From contig JAJTWR010000329.1 in the NCBI GenBank assembly GCA_021613335.1, positions 960,001 to 1,024,000 on the forward strand: 64,000 nucleotides of DNA, written 5' to 3'. Under the pieces are notes generated by a model that did no database searches, had not been told where the DNA came from, and was given only the letters and a program-made list of their open reading frames with translations. Of this stretch, positions 1 to 11,589 are shown piece by piece. The position numbers and the translations under genes were made by a program. The number at the start of each line of letters is the position of its first letter. Within the stretch, counting starts at the first letter, position 1. This DNA comes from Whitmania pigra (Eukaryota > Annelida > Clitellata > Hirudinida > Haemopidae).

Positions 1-348
1 CGGTCACTGCTGCCTGGACTGGAGCGACTGCGAAAGCTCTCAATAGCTCCTTCATGTCGCATGCTAACTGTTCGTCACCTGCAATCTTCGACTATGCGGG
101 CTCTCATTGGCCTTGTTATGTCGATCGCCTCCACCCCAGTTTGCCTACAGCGGTCATGAAAGCTCTCAATGGCTTCTTCACACCGCCTTAATATATGCAA
201 ACTGGGCCTTATAATTTCTTTGTAGCGGCAGCCGGAGATAAACATTTTCGGGCCTTTTCGAAGTCCGCGGTCGGTCCATTTTTCCCTACATTCCCGTACT
301 CTTCAAAAGTTGCTCGGGTTAGTCCAGTAATAAAGAAAGCCACCTCGG

Positions 349-447
349 ACGTGGAACGGTCTCCCGTCTCATGTTAGATCGTCTGAAACGTTGACGCTGT
401 TCAAAAACAACCTTAAAACTCATTTACTTAACCTTCCCATTCATTAA
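349..447 (+). mobile_element. Tail of a degraded non-LTR retrotransposon reading frame
   Basis: This frame reads WNGLPSHVRSSETLTLF, then KNNLKTHLL, and stops at 445-447. That resembles the C-terminal end shared by many LINE reverse-transcriptase polyproteins (W-N-x-L-P followed by F-K-x-x-L-K-T-x-L). Upstream to position 1 no continuous frame survives, although two related stretches (about 33-60 and 155-185) share the words GAAAGCTCTCAAT and CTTC. I infer a 5'-truncated, decayed copy. The family identification is from memory only. Confidence 0.4.
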
Positions 448-735
448 CATCTAAAATTTCTTTTAAAATCTAGCTCGCTCGACTGACTGTTTTTTATTGT
501 AACAGTACCTTTTAAATCCTGCCATGGATGCTTTTGACATGTTAAATATTAGCTTAAATAAAAAAATTAAATTTTTTTTTTGCTTTTGCTGAGTTGAGGA
601 AACATACTCAGCGAACAACACAACTTTTTCTGCGGATTTCAACAAAACGTCGCCTCATCTAACGAAGCATTCCTTCAATCATTCCCCAGAATTCAGAGCC
701 CCTCTTGACCCACTACTCCGAATCCCTCCGCCAAG

Positions 736-990
736 ATGGAAAACAGCGAAGACGACCTTTCCAGTCTGTCGAGGGAGGAGAGAAGGAGGCGCAGACGAGC
801 GACCCTCAAGTACAGGATAGCTCATGCGTCCAGGGAGAGAGTCCGTGTCGAGGCATTCAACGTGGCTTTCGCTGAGTTGAGGAAACTTCTTCCAACTCTG
901 CCACCGGACAAGAAGTTGTCTAAAATTGAAATACTGAGACTGGCCATCTGCTACATCTCTTATCTCCATCACGTCCTTGAGTTGTCTTGA
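736..990 (+). CDS. NHLH: NHLH (HEN/NSCL)-type basic helix-loop-helix transcription factor
   Basis: A single-exon frame of 84 residues, stop at 988-990. A short acidic N-terminus ([15 protein letters not shown]) precedes a basic region of arginines and [10 protein letters not shown]. The HLH follows: helix 1 [18 protein letters not shown], and helix 2 [14 protein letters not shown] to residue 84. The [22 protein letters not shown] signature is characteristic of the NHLH1/NHLH2 family, neuronal E-box-binding regulators that dimerise with class I bHLH proteins. Family members are usually about 130 residues, so this copy is little more than the DNA-binding and dimerisation module. The ATG at 736 is the only Met before the basic region. 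A 5' non-coding exon cannot be excluded. Another bHLH gene (AHR) lies 3.4 kb downstream on the same strand, but the two belong to different classes. Confidence 0.9.
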   Translation: MENSEDDLSSLSREERRRRRRATLKYRIAHASRERVRVEAFNVAFAELRKLLPTLPPDKKLSKIEILRLAICYISYLHHVLELS

Positions 991-1288
991 GGAATGTTGA
1001 CCCGGTTCAGTTATCAGGCTCCCGATTGGTCGATTATCGTTGCGAGTCGTTATCGGTGAATTTCCAAGGAAAGGCTGAAACCAGGAGTTGAACTGTGTGT
1101 CTGTTGAATTGAATTTAATCAAGCGAGAAAAATGCTATCATGTCGATGTTCGAGGTGTTCTGAGTAATCTGGCGCGAAATTAAATTCTAATCATCTCCGT
1201 CTCACCTGAATCCTCCTTCAATGGATCGACTTCATCCATAGATGTCGCTAGGTTTTCCATCATCGTCGTCATCATCTTCCTTCTTAGT

Positions 1289-1368
<80 letters not shown>

Positions 1369-1369
1369 T
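1289..1369. repeat. (CAT)n microsatellite
   Basis: About 27 nearly perfect CAT/ATC triplets, flanked by shorter degenerate ATC/GTC runs on both sides. Poly-S, poly-D and poly-M frames across it are repeat artefacts. Confidence 0.95.
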
Positions 1370-1440
1370 GTCATCGACACCGTTGGCATTGTCATCGTCA
1401 CTCCATAGCATAAAAAGTTTCTGATCTGTGTGTTTGTTCA

Positions 1441-3308
1441 TCCGATCATACTTTCTTCTTTTTTTTTTTTAATTTAATTATAATAAACTTAATTTAAAAG
1501 TGCATTCGATTTGAATGTTTATATAATTGTAACAATTTAAATATGAATGCGATGGATTAATTAAACAATTACATAATTTGAAATATCAGAATTTAGGTGT
1601 AAAAATATAACATAGAAATAAATAGAACATAGAAATAAATAGAACATAGAAAATATAAATATAAATTATTAAATTGATATAAATTATAAATATACATTTT
1701 GAATAAAAATATGGAAATTGATATAATTATAAATGCAATTAAAATTATAAATATATATATTGATATAAATATAATTAAAAATATAAATATAGAAATTCCA
1801 AACAATGGAACAACTGGTCACTCATCTCTTGTTTCCGTCAACATGTTCTCCAGGGATGCAACATCAGAATAAGTGTCCACGTGACATGAAATATAAATTG
1901 TTAAAGAATTCGTATTTCATAATTATTTTAAAATGAAATTATAAATTGGGACAAGAAGTTCATTTTGTAATTACATAATTCACATATCTATATTATTCAT
2001 GTATCTATATATTTAGAACTTTAGGATTATTTGTTAAATAATTAACATAAATTAAAGTTTATAGTATTATTAAAATTGATATATATTTTATTTAAATTTT
2101 TTGGATGCTGTTTTCAATAACAGACAGCTGTAATAAGAATAAACATGGACTGATAATTTTAATGCCATTTATTTTAACAGGAAATAAGTAAACAATCTTG
2201 AGCACTCAAAAAAGACTATTAATTATTTTTTTTTAGAAATAAGTTTTTTTTGTGCAGCATTAAATAAAAATTGAAATTATTCACAAGAAGTTTTGCGAGA
2301 TAACTAAAGTCACACAAACCAGCTGAAAATGACCTCAGAGCAAATATCTAGTACGGATTATGAAAGATGAATGCATTGAATGCTTTTAATGTTCACTAAA
2401 TGTATTTAATGCTTAAAGTATTTGATTTTGTAGAAAAACTAAAAATGTACAATAATTTTTGATTATTTGGAAATTATGTTCGTTTACATTAAGTGAAATA
2501 ATTTTATGTTATTGGTCATTGAGTTTCCTTCAACTTGAAGGAAATAAAAACAATTTCAAACAGAAATTTACTGGCATCTTACTACTTGTCTGAATCAAGT
2601 TGTGTAGAATACATTAATTAAACACTGCTATAATGAGCCTATAAACTGCTATGCTTTATAATGCTAAATAAATGGAAATATACGGTGACAAAGGCTTCGA
2701 ATGTAAGACAAGTTCAGATGTTCAGGTCTCAGTATGAGCATGATGTAGTTTCAACGTAGAGCACTATGAATTGGGTATTTATCAGCCCCCATTCCCCCAC
2801 CAGCATACGAGATTATTAATATACAGAAAATATTATATAGAAATTGGTCACTAGGAGATAATGTTGCAGACGCTACCAACACGATTAGCAAAAAGAATTC
2901 GGATTACAAACCATAAAATAAACATCCAGTTAATTTAAACGTTCAATTCGGCATTAAATTGCCACCATTAAACAATTATCACCAAGCCAAATTTCAATTT
3001 CAATTTGAATATTCCATCTATCGAATAGATACGAAGGACGAAAAAAGTTACAGAATGCAAGTCTGTAATTTCAAATTTGAGGTAAAATAATTTTGCTGAA
3101 ATATTTATTATTTAAATTATGTGCTAAAGCTACAAGTTTTAGCATAAAACATTAGGTTGACAACCGTAATTTATTAAAAATTAGATTTAACCTGTCTGTT
3201 ACATAAGTTTTCGTCATAGACTTGTGTTTTTACAAAATTACTATTTTACTAAATTTTACAAATAATAAGCCTATCGACCCAAATAAACACCAGTTTATTG
3301 CAGAACCA
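1441..3308. other. AT-rich intergenic stretch with no recognised gene
   Basis: Mostly A/T with many short ATAAAT-like repeats (for example 1600-1800). I could not find an open frame with splice signals or a recognisable domain. Confidence 0.6.
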
Positions 3309-3761
3309 TCACGATTTCCACCAACTGGGAATAGAGCAATATTTCCGCTTGAAATTCCAATCTTCGTAGTTATCGTCGTTGGTCCGTGGCAAACCATTAA
3401 CGAAACAATAAATTTGTTCAGTTGTGACCTGTAAAAATATACCATTAATAAGTAGAATTAATGAACGAAATCATATGCAATACAACCTCATCAACATCGT
3501 CTTCATTTAACACTCTCATTAAATCTCCAATCATATTTTCGTGACGTTTTGATACAAACAAAAAGGGACTGCATAACATAAATTGCTTCAGTTAACATTT
3601 CATTACATCAAAATTATTTGTATATTTTACCATTTCTTCAGTATGGTATTAAACCACCATGGAAAATCACCACGCATAGAAGAATCGATAAGTCTATTAA
3701 TTAGGAATCTTGTTGATCGGTTTAGGGGTTCCCTAAAAATAATAGCCTCGTAGTCTTCAAC
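3309..3761 (-). CDS. Partial gene: small CARD-like protein, 5' end unresolved
   Basis: Three minus-strand exons splice in phase: 3761-3631 (acceptor TTCCAG, donor GTAAAA, ends phase 2), 3568-3487 (acceptor ATGCAG, ends phase 0) and 3428-3309 (acceptor TTACAG, stop TGA 3311-3309). Together they give about 110 residues. The first exon reads VEDYEAIIFREPLNRSTRFL, then INRLIDSSMRGDFPWWFNTI. The pattern of acidic-aromatic helix, Arg-hydrophobic helix and W-W/F before the last helix resembles the CARDs of RIG-I-like helicases. The second exon continues FLFVSKRHENMIGDLMRVL and the third ends in a short W/K/Y-rich tail. A further exon at 4044-3976 (LLNNFGLYRASWLCLCRN) fits both splice sites and phase and would complete the N-terminal half of such a fold, but its acceptor is weak and I see no convincing start. 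The splice-phase agreement is direct. The CARD assignment is inference from pattern and could be wrong. Confidence 0.45.
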
Positions 3762-3811
3762 CTGGAATGAATTTAATGGAATTTATTGCGTCGTAAATAA
3801 TAAATCTGGAT

Positions 3812-3836
3812 GGCAAGAACCGTTGGTACGCCGCTG
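3812..3836 (-). mobile_element. Solo end of an hAT-like non-autonomous element
   Basis: Read on the minus strand this starts CAGCGGCGTACCAACGG and matches, with about four differences over 25 bases, the right end of the intact element at 45757-46394. No partner end is visible nearby, so this is a fragment. Confidence 0.4.
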
Positions 3837-4161
3837 TGCAGGAAAGTAACTTAAATGAGAAATGTTTGAAATGGATTACGAATCCAAGCAAGCTACTCCA
3901 TTTCAGTAATGTTTTAAAGACTTAAGAAATAAAAGTTTCTAAAGTTCAAGCAAATGATGTCCATTTTTTATATACTGCCGCATTATCGTTTCTACATAAG
4001 CACAACCACGAAGCTCGATATAGCCCAAAATTATTCAAAAGTTGCTATTCGTCTGCCTTCATAGAAAAAATGTTTGTCATTTGTTAAAGAATACTAAATA
4101 AAACAAATGACAAAAAATAAAAGTCTTCCAATAAACTTTGGTGGCACACATGCCATAACTT

Positions 4162-4250
4162 GAAAAGCATCTCATTGGTCGGTAATGTTTCTGTGGGAAG
4201 AAATAGGAATTAAAATGATGGCAGCATCACCGACCAATCAGATGCTTTTC
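4162..4250. promoter_or_regulatory. Inverted repeat carrying CCAAT boxes upstream of AHR
   Basis: Two 22-base arms, 4162-4183 and 4229-4250, are reverse complements with a single mismatch and are separated by 45 bases. Each arm contains ATTGGTCGGT, i.e. a CCAAT box. A third, ATTGGTCGCC, lies at 4281-4290. The group is 130-260 bases upstream of the AHR start codon, and upstream of the CARD-like frame on the other strand. NF-Y binding and a bidirectional promoter are inference. Confidence 0.5.
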
Positions 4251-4423
4251 ATTCGCCCACCTTCAGTTTTCATAAATTCGATTGGTCGCCATGATAAAAC
4301 GGAATAATTAATAAAATTGTGACAGCCTTCCCTACCTGGGACCTACCTGTTGCACGGGGATTATAGCTAATATAATGTAATATGCAAATGAAAAGGTGAG
4401 TTGATCTGAGGATTTGACTTGAA

Positions 4424-6711
4424 ATGTATGCCACTAAGAGGAGAAAGAGAACTTGTAACGCGTGAGTTTCATAAATTGTAAAGTTATTAATTACTATGTA
4501 ATGAAATAAAATTATATAAATACTACAACAAAATATTTACGCTTAAGGTTAATTCTAAAGCAAGTGAAATAGTTAAGTTTTAATTTAAAAAGTTATAATT
4601 TACGAAATATTCTTTCATTCAAAGAATTTTTAATTCTCGTTTTAATGGGCTAAAGCTGTATTTACGGTTATATTTTAAATTACTTCTCGACGAGTGTTGT
4701 CTGCGCTGATGAAATCAATGTTCTCGTGGTTGGGTGCTCAAATAATTCTTTAGAAAGTTCCTAACATGGGATGAATTTTTTACGAAATTTGAGACTTCAT
4801 TTGCCCATAAAATATTTATCATTAATTTGTCGTATTTTGTTGTTATTGTTGCTAAATGATTAAAATTTATCAATTAGGTGATTGTAAAAACATGAATATG
4901 AAACATTATGATTCATTGAAATCACCGTCACCTTTGGAAAGTCGAGTTTTTTATTCGACTTTTGAGAGCAGGTGTTATTGAGATGATAGTGTGAGTAAGG
5001 AGAGAGTAGTAGTTTCACACACGATGGTCATTCATTGGAGGAGGAATTATCCCCGTAATAATAACACACTGCAATAACATAATGCAACAACAACAGCGTG
5101 TGAACGTGTGTTTGGAATGTCGTTGAGCGGAGTTGATCGAGAATCGAACTCTTACAGGTGTTTTACGAAAACATTTCTTCGGCGGTGGGAACAGTCATTG
5201 TGGGTCGTGTGTCATCCAGTCATGCGTGACGTGAGAGGAGTTGTGCGAGATGATCATTAGTGTGCTATCCGCTCACAACCTCACTTCATCAACTCAATTA
5301 AACGTTGATTGTTGACGGTGATGATGATGATGATGGTGGTGGTGGTGATGATGATGATGATGATGACGATGATGATGATGATGACGATGACGATGACGAC
5401 GACGATGACGATGACGACGATCATGATGATGATGATGATGATGACGATGAACAAAATGAATGAATCACGTGACTCACCTGTAATGATTGCTATGATTTCT
5501 TATCGTCAATTCCATCTTAAATGAGCGAGTATAACATCTGAACAATGAGCTTTTATTCCAGAGTCAAGAAGCAGAATGCAAGCGATCCAAACACTGCCTC
5601 GAATCCCAGCAAAAGACATCGAGAACGTCTTAACTTGGAGCTGAGCAGACTAGCAAATCTTCTGCCATTTGATTTCCAAACCATCGCCAAACTCGACAAG
5701 TTATCCATTCTAAGACTTGCAGTCAGCTACCTTCGTTCCAAGAACTACTTCCAAAGTAAATTTACTTCAATGATACGTTTAACGTTACTTTCTAAGTCAA
5801 TTTACTTTCTACATTGTCTTGAATGGTTTTCAATAGCTCTGTAATTATCCAGCTTAATGTCCGATATCGAAACGTCTTGCAAAAATGTGAGTCGATGTAA
5901 TGCGATAACATGTCAACGGTGTCAGAAATAATTTACACCTCTCAGTAACCATTAGAGCCCTCTGCTCCCCAAAACTCAGACCAATAATACAACGGGGTGA
6001 AGGGGCCATTAAAACGTGCAATCAGACCTGGCGTCACCTTCCATGCAAATGCATTCTTTGGAGGTGATTTGACGAATTTCATAATTTCAGACTCAGTGCC
6101 TCGACAAAGTCTTCTTTCCCCTTCGTGTTTCTTCGATTTCCATGGCAACCACAACGCTCAGTACCATGGAGGCCAGGAACTGATTCTGCAGGTGATTTTA
6201 AAAACTTTCATGGTTGAGAACCTTTGTGATTTTAAGATTTTCTGACAGTTTCATTGAAGTAAAGGATATTTTCTAAATTCTCGAGAAATCATTCGGTTTA
6301 AGTATAAAATATAAAATTCTGAAAGATAAATTTTCAAAAAGGAACCAACGCATCATCGCATGATTTCATTGCGAACATCAGCAATTCACCAAAGCAACAA
6401 TCCAAACCTGTTGTTAGTAACATCAACGATCCAATATCACCCAGCAACAGAGTGAAAATATAATAATTAAGGAATATCTTGTTAAATTCCTTCAAACTGC
6501 ACTTAAACCTGTTAGTCATGTTAGTCCTGTTATACCTGGGTTTCAGTAACTTTTACGCACATTTACATATAAATAAAATTTAAATAATAACATTTAAACA
6601 ATAACATTTAAATGAAATACTCAAAATTTATGAAAATAATTACTATTATGTTGAAATGACCTGATAAATATTAATTTAAATATCGTGAAAAGGTTTTGTA
6701 ATATTAATCAT

Positions 6712-6742
<31 letters not shown>

Positions 6743-9700
6743 TAATTAAAAATATTAGACAATTACCGATTAATAAGTAATGTGTGTGATAACAAAGAAT
6801 AACTGATAAATGAAATTGAAAAAAGAAATATTTAAGAAATAAAAATATTAACACTAACATCAACAAAGAATCTTAAACAGCGGGTAGTTCAAACCTCTGC
6901 TGATGGGACCTGTAATTTTCCCTCCCGATACGGATCACTGATTATTCATGTGTCACGTGATGCACAATACCATGATAGTATAATGATGATAATGCCATTA
7001 AAGATAATGGTGATATGATGACGATCTCAGTAAAGCATATTTGACCTCTAATCAATGCCTAGCATAACCTCGTGAGCACTCTATCATTGGATATCAAAAG
7101 ATTATTGTAATAAATAAAATCCCAATGGCTTATTATTTGAGAAAATCTGTAAAATTTATAAAACCAATTCTTCAAATCAGTTTGAAGTCATTTTGTCATT
7201 ATCCTTCTTAAGATTTGATTAGATGCAATAATATTTAAAATTTAAATAAATACAATAATGAAAATTTAAATAATCATATTTCTAAAATATAACTTCATAA
7301 CTTAATTTAAAAGAACAGCCTAAAGTTTTTTTTTAATTTCCTGATAATAATTTCCAAAAACTGATCGTAAGGCGAATAACAGAAAAAGCGAAAGGTGAAC
7401 AGTGGTTCTGAGAAGTGTTCCACCCAGGCGAACAAATGGATCGAGAAAGTTGGAGATTCACAAAAAGAGGAGCTCACTTGGATCGTCAAGAACTTGGAAC
7501 GTCAGGCGATGGAAAGGAATGATTGGCATAATAGAGGTATTGTTTTCTATCGAGTCTGTCAATTGGTCCGTCGTCAGTCATCTATTAGCTTGAGAGCCAA
7601 TTAAAACGAGGATAACAATTAGTCATTGAGATGTTACAAGTGAATGTGAAATGTGCCACAGTGGAATTTCGACGTGTTGAGGGGAAATTTTTTTCAATAA
7701 AGAAGATTGAAATCAAATGAAGTAAAGTGACGAGCAGATGTCTTATTCATCAATTCATCCCACAAATGAAAGTTGTCTTCAATTTGTCATTCACTATTTG
7801 GCACATCTTCCTTCGCGATCATATCATTCCATCTGGAGACCTTCCACCGATGAATTGAACTCATTCAATCTTCATTCAATCATTAATCTTTATTTTGCTT
7901 AATGCTAAGAATCAGTGGCTGAAATCAAAATAATGTTATTGCTTCAACTTTTCTACGGTAATAAGTTTTTTTTGATGCGTCAGACCGAACGCCATGTTCT
8001 TGTTATTGCCATAATTTTCGCTTTAGTTAACGTCATCGGATGTAATAGAATTTAAAAATTAATTTAATAATTAACTTCGGATTAACTGATCGCCTGAAGT
8101 AAAGAAATTAAACTCTATTTACATCGTTGTAAATATTTGTAATTTTTAATAATTAATTACAATATTTTGGAATTGTAATTAAATAACAATTAATAATAAT
8201 TAAAGGCACTTCACGGCTTTCTAATGGTGGTTACAGGAGATGCTGAGATTTTCTATGTTTCTGAAACTGTTGAACAATATCTTGGATTCCAGCAGGTAAT
8301 CAACGCTAAGTAACCTGCATTGATAATATATTAATAATAATGGCATTAATAATAATAACTCCAATAGGCTGATATCATGCACCAGAGCGTCCTCGATCTC
8401 ATTCACTCGGAAGACAGGAATGAGTTTCGAAGGAATCTCAGATCAACTCGAAGTTCTCATCTCCACCAAGGTCACGTGACGATCTATTTTAGTAGTACTT
8501 TAGTAGTTATTATATTCAATGTTGTAATCTATATTAACTATATATTTCATCATTATTGCATACAAATTTCAATATTGTTGTTATTAAAATATTATCTATC
8601 GTCAACATTATCCAATAAATATTTATTCAATAATACTGTGTATTTCCTACGACAGGACCAACACTCAGTCTGTTGTCAATTTTGTAGAAATACATTAATT
8701 TTTAAATAAACTGATAAATAAATATTTGCTGTTGATGCAATATCAATTAATGATTTTATAATAAAATCAAGTATTAGTTGAATAATGATTAATGATTTAA
8801 TATTAACCATTGATTTAATATTAGTCAATGATTTAATATTAACTAATGATTTAATATTAACCAATGATTTAATATTAGCCAATGATTTAATACTAACCAA
8901 TAATTTGTTAATATTATTAGTTAGTATTATTAGTAGTAGTATATTTGTTAGTATTATTAACCAATAATTTAATAACAGGTTCAAAAGTCAACTTCATGGT
9001 TCGCTTCCGATGTTTGTTGAGCAACGCAACAGGCTTTGTTGTGAGTTTTTGTTTTTGTTAGTATTATTAGTAGTAGTATATGAGGTTTTGTTGCCAATTG
9101 TTCTAGTTTGAAAAATATCGACCACATTTCTAATTAAGGCAAGAAATGTTCTCAACGAGTCATTGGATGACCTTCCAAAAATGAAGACATTTTGAATAAC
9201 TACTTGAAGCCTTTTTAAATTACTTTGAAGACCACATTTTTCCAGCATTTTGCAGTTGACATTCAAAATAAATCATTATTACTTGTTGCTTCCAAAGACT
9301 ATTCTGATACTATTTGAGATAATAGCATTAATTGATGGCCTTTCGTTATTGGAAAATTGGAAAAATAACTCTCAATGACAAGTGTTGTTATGTCTCTTAT
9401 GTCTACCATACCAATACCAAGTCTGCCTTGCTTTGAGCTGAGTTCTTGTATCAGTTAATAATTGGTTATTAGTTATCAGTTTTCATTTATCATCACGTTA
9501 TACTTTCTCTTTATAGCTCAGGGTCTCTTAAAGTTTGCCAAATATTTTGTAGTTATTCTGATAAATATTCTGATAAGTGTCAACTTTTGATGAGATGAAC
9601 AGACTTTCATTGTCTCTTTCCAGTTTCCAATATGAGACACAACTTAATTTCAACAAATTACAATTTCCCGTTGTGTTCACCCCGTTCCAATATTAACTTT

Positions 9701-11589
9701 GTTTTTTCCGATGACAATTTTTATTTTCTACTTTATTCCTTCAGTAGTTAAAATATCACATGGAATATAGTTGTTAGAATATATAACATGTCATACGTTC
9801 TTAGAATATAATATAATAATATAATATAATATAATATAATATAATATAATATAATATAATATAATATAATATAATAATATAATATAATATATAATATAAT
9901 ATAATATAATAATATAATATATATAATATATATAATATAATATAATATAATATAATATAATATAATATAATATAATATATATAATATAATATAATATAAT
10001 ATAATATATATAATATAATATAATATAATATAATATAATATAATATAATATATAATATAATATAATGTAATATAATACAATGTTAGAATTCTCAAGCACA
10101 AAGCGTCATATTTAATCTCTTTGAAGGTGTTTGAAGTATCAGGGAAGTTGAAGAACATTGACAATGTGAACAACCCTTCGAAAGCCATTTTTGTCCTCTG
10201 TAGTCCTTTTGCTGCCATGGCAACCAGTCACCTGAATGAAGCACAAGACGCTTCATTTAAAAGCAAACACAAAATGGACATGAAGTTCATCAACTCCGAT
10301 CCTAAGTGAGATTAATGCTCAATAATAAATTGTAATTGATATACTTTTTTAATTATTAGTTAATTCTTAGTATTTAATTTCAATGCTCTACAATAAATTG
10401 AATTAAATTAACCATTTATTTGTTAGTAATTTTTTATTATTTATTACTAAAAGTTAGCCTGCGCTCTTTCAGGCATTCTGTGTTGCTCAAGTTCTCATCA
10501 GATGAGTTGAACAGCTTCAGTCTCTACAAACTCCTTCATCCACTCGATGTGCATTACTTTTCCTCCATACACGATCAACGTAAGTTTAATAATAAAGTCA
10601 CCATAATCATCGTCATCATCGCCACCAGCATCATCCCTGTTAACGACTTATCCTTCTTATAATCCAAGTCATGAAGACAGGCCAATGCACAGCGGTTGCA
10701 TATCGTCTCATTTCGAAGGAATTGGAGTCATTTTGGTTTCAATCGGAATGCAAAGTTCTTTATAAGAGTGGAAGGCCCGATAACATTGAGATGCTTAGCA
10801 GATTGCTCACGTAAGCAAAGTTCTTGTTGTTGTTTGAAAGCGAGATCGTAGCAATGTAATGCCGTAATTTGTTGTTTTGTAATGATGTAATTTGTTGTTT
10901 TGTAATGATGTAATTTGTTGTTTTGTAATGATGTAATTTGTTGTTTTGTAATGATGTAATTTGTTGTTTTGTAATGATGTAATTTGTTGTTTTGTAATGA
11001 TGTAATTTGTTGTTTTGTAATGATGTAATTTGTTGTTTTGTAATGATGTAATTTGTTGTTTTGTAATGATGTAATTTGTTTGTGTTTCAGAGACGAGGAA
11101 GGTGAGAGTTTATGTTGCAAACGAACACAGCAACAACAGCAGCAACAACAGCCATTTTTCATCCTCAACAACATTCAAAAACCCATCAACGATAGCTTCA
11201 TGAACTTCAGTGACTTTCCTTCCTGGACTACTGGCAACAATAACCTGCCACTCAACAATTACGTGCCTAGCAACCTCATCGAGTCAAATGACGACATTTG
11301 CCAAGAAATGGAAAGAATCTGTTGCAAGTCAATCGTTCAGTCCAGCAGCTTGAATTACGACAAAAAGTTTCACTTTCCGTCGAATCCTCACTTTTCTTCG
11401 GATGATCAAAGCTTCTCTGAATATTCAGCGTTCGGTCAAAAAATGTACGACGATGTCTTTGACCCGACCTTGACATTCGACACGTCGTGGGTTCAAGGTC
11501 ACCAGGATAGTAGCCTATTTCCTGCCAGCAGATCTTCCGTCATTCACTTCTCCATGCCCAATAAGTTTCTGCCAATGCTTGAACTTTGA
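4424..11589 (+). CDS. AHR: Aryl hydrocarbon receptor (bHLH-PAS transcription factor), 10 coding exons
   Basis: Ligand-activated (vertebrates) or developmental (invertebrates) bHLH-PAS factor that pairs with ARNT. Exons: 4424-4461, 5562-5755, 6091-6191, 8206-8295, 8368-8470, 8979-9040, 10127-10305, 10473-10579, 10669-10810, 11091-11589. All junction phases agree and give 504 residues. Exon 1 is a 38-nt start exon, [12 protein letters not shown], ending GC|GTGAGT. The basic region [18 protein letters not shown] (about 26-43) and HLH (to 77) follow. PAS-A begins [19 protein letters not shown] (about 112) and continues through [14 protein letters not shown] and [17 protein letters not shown] covers FKSKHKMDM to [13 protein letters not shown] and [11 protein letters not shown] (about 240-335). 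The last exon has Q8 and a 150-residue tail rich in S, N, F and D, probably the activation region. Exon boundaries match the vertebrate AHR pattern (for example the 90-nt ALHGF exon). The linker between the two PAS-A halves is much shorter than in human AHR. The ATG at 5545 is intronic. The acceptors of exons 4 and 7 (TAAAG, TGAAG) are weak. Confidence 0.92.
5319..5451. repeat. Degenerate (ATG/ACG)n triplet repeat in AHR intron 1
   Basis: Runs of GATGATGAT, GGTGGTG and GACGATGAC cover this interval, ending 110 bases before exon 2. Confidence 0.9.
6711..6741. repeat. (ATA)n microsatellite in AHR intron 3
   Basis: Short AATAATAAT run. The surrounding intron (6192-8205) is AT-rich with no other exon that I can support. 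Confidence 0.8.
8791..8898. repeat. 18-bp tandem repeat, six copies, in AHR intron 5
   Basis: Six consecutive 18-base units of the form AATGATTTAATATTAACC with one to three changes each. The array ends about 80 bases before exon 6. Confidence 0.9.
9805..10078. repeat. (TAATA)n satellite-like array in AHR intron 6
   Basis: About 270 bases made almost only of TAATA units with occasional one- or two-base slips. It ends 50 bases before exon 7. Long Y/I-rich frames across it are artefacts. Confidence 0.95.
10862..11075. repeat. 23-bp minisatellite abutting the last AHR exon
   Basis: Roughly nine copies of a 23-base unit beginning TGTAATTTGTTGTTTTGTAA are nearly identical and run up to the acceptor of exon 10. 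The last copy merges into the polypyrimidine/AG context TTTGTGTTTCAG. High copy identity suggests recent expansion. Confidence 0.95.

Noticed and set aside
5545..5561. ATG at 5545 as the AHR start
   Set aside because: It lies before a TTCCAG acceptor, and the 38-nt upstream exon gives the conserved AHR N-terminus in the right phase.
9748..10218. Long Tyr/Ile-rich minus-strand frames
   Set aside because: Translation of the TAATA array in AHR intron 6.
10862..11075. CRISPR-like periodicity
   Set aside because: Units are contiguous with no unique spacers, in a eukaryotic intron.
10728..11174. 148-residue minus-strand frame with a periodic [13 protein letters not shown] motif
   Set aside because: Periodic because of the 23-bp minisatellite in an AHR intron; the opposite strand carries real AHR exons.
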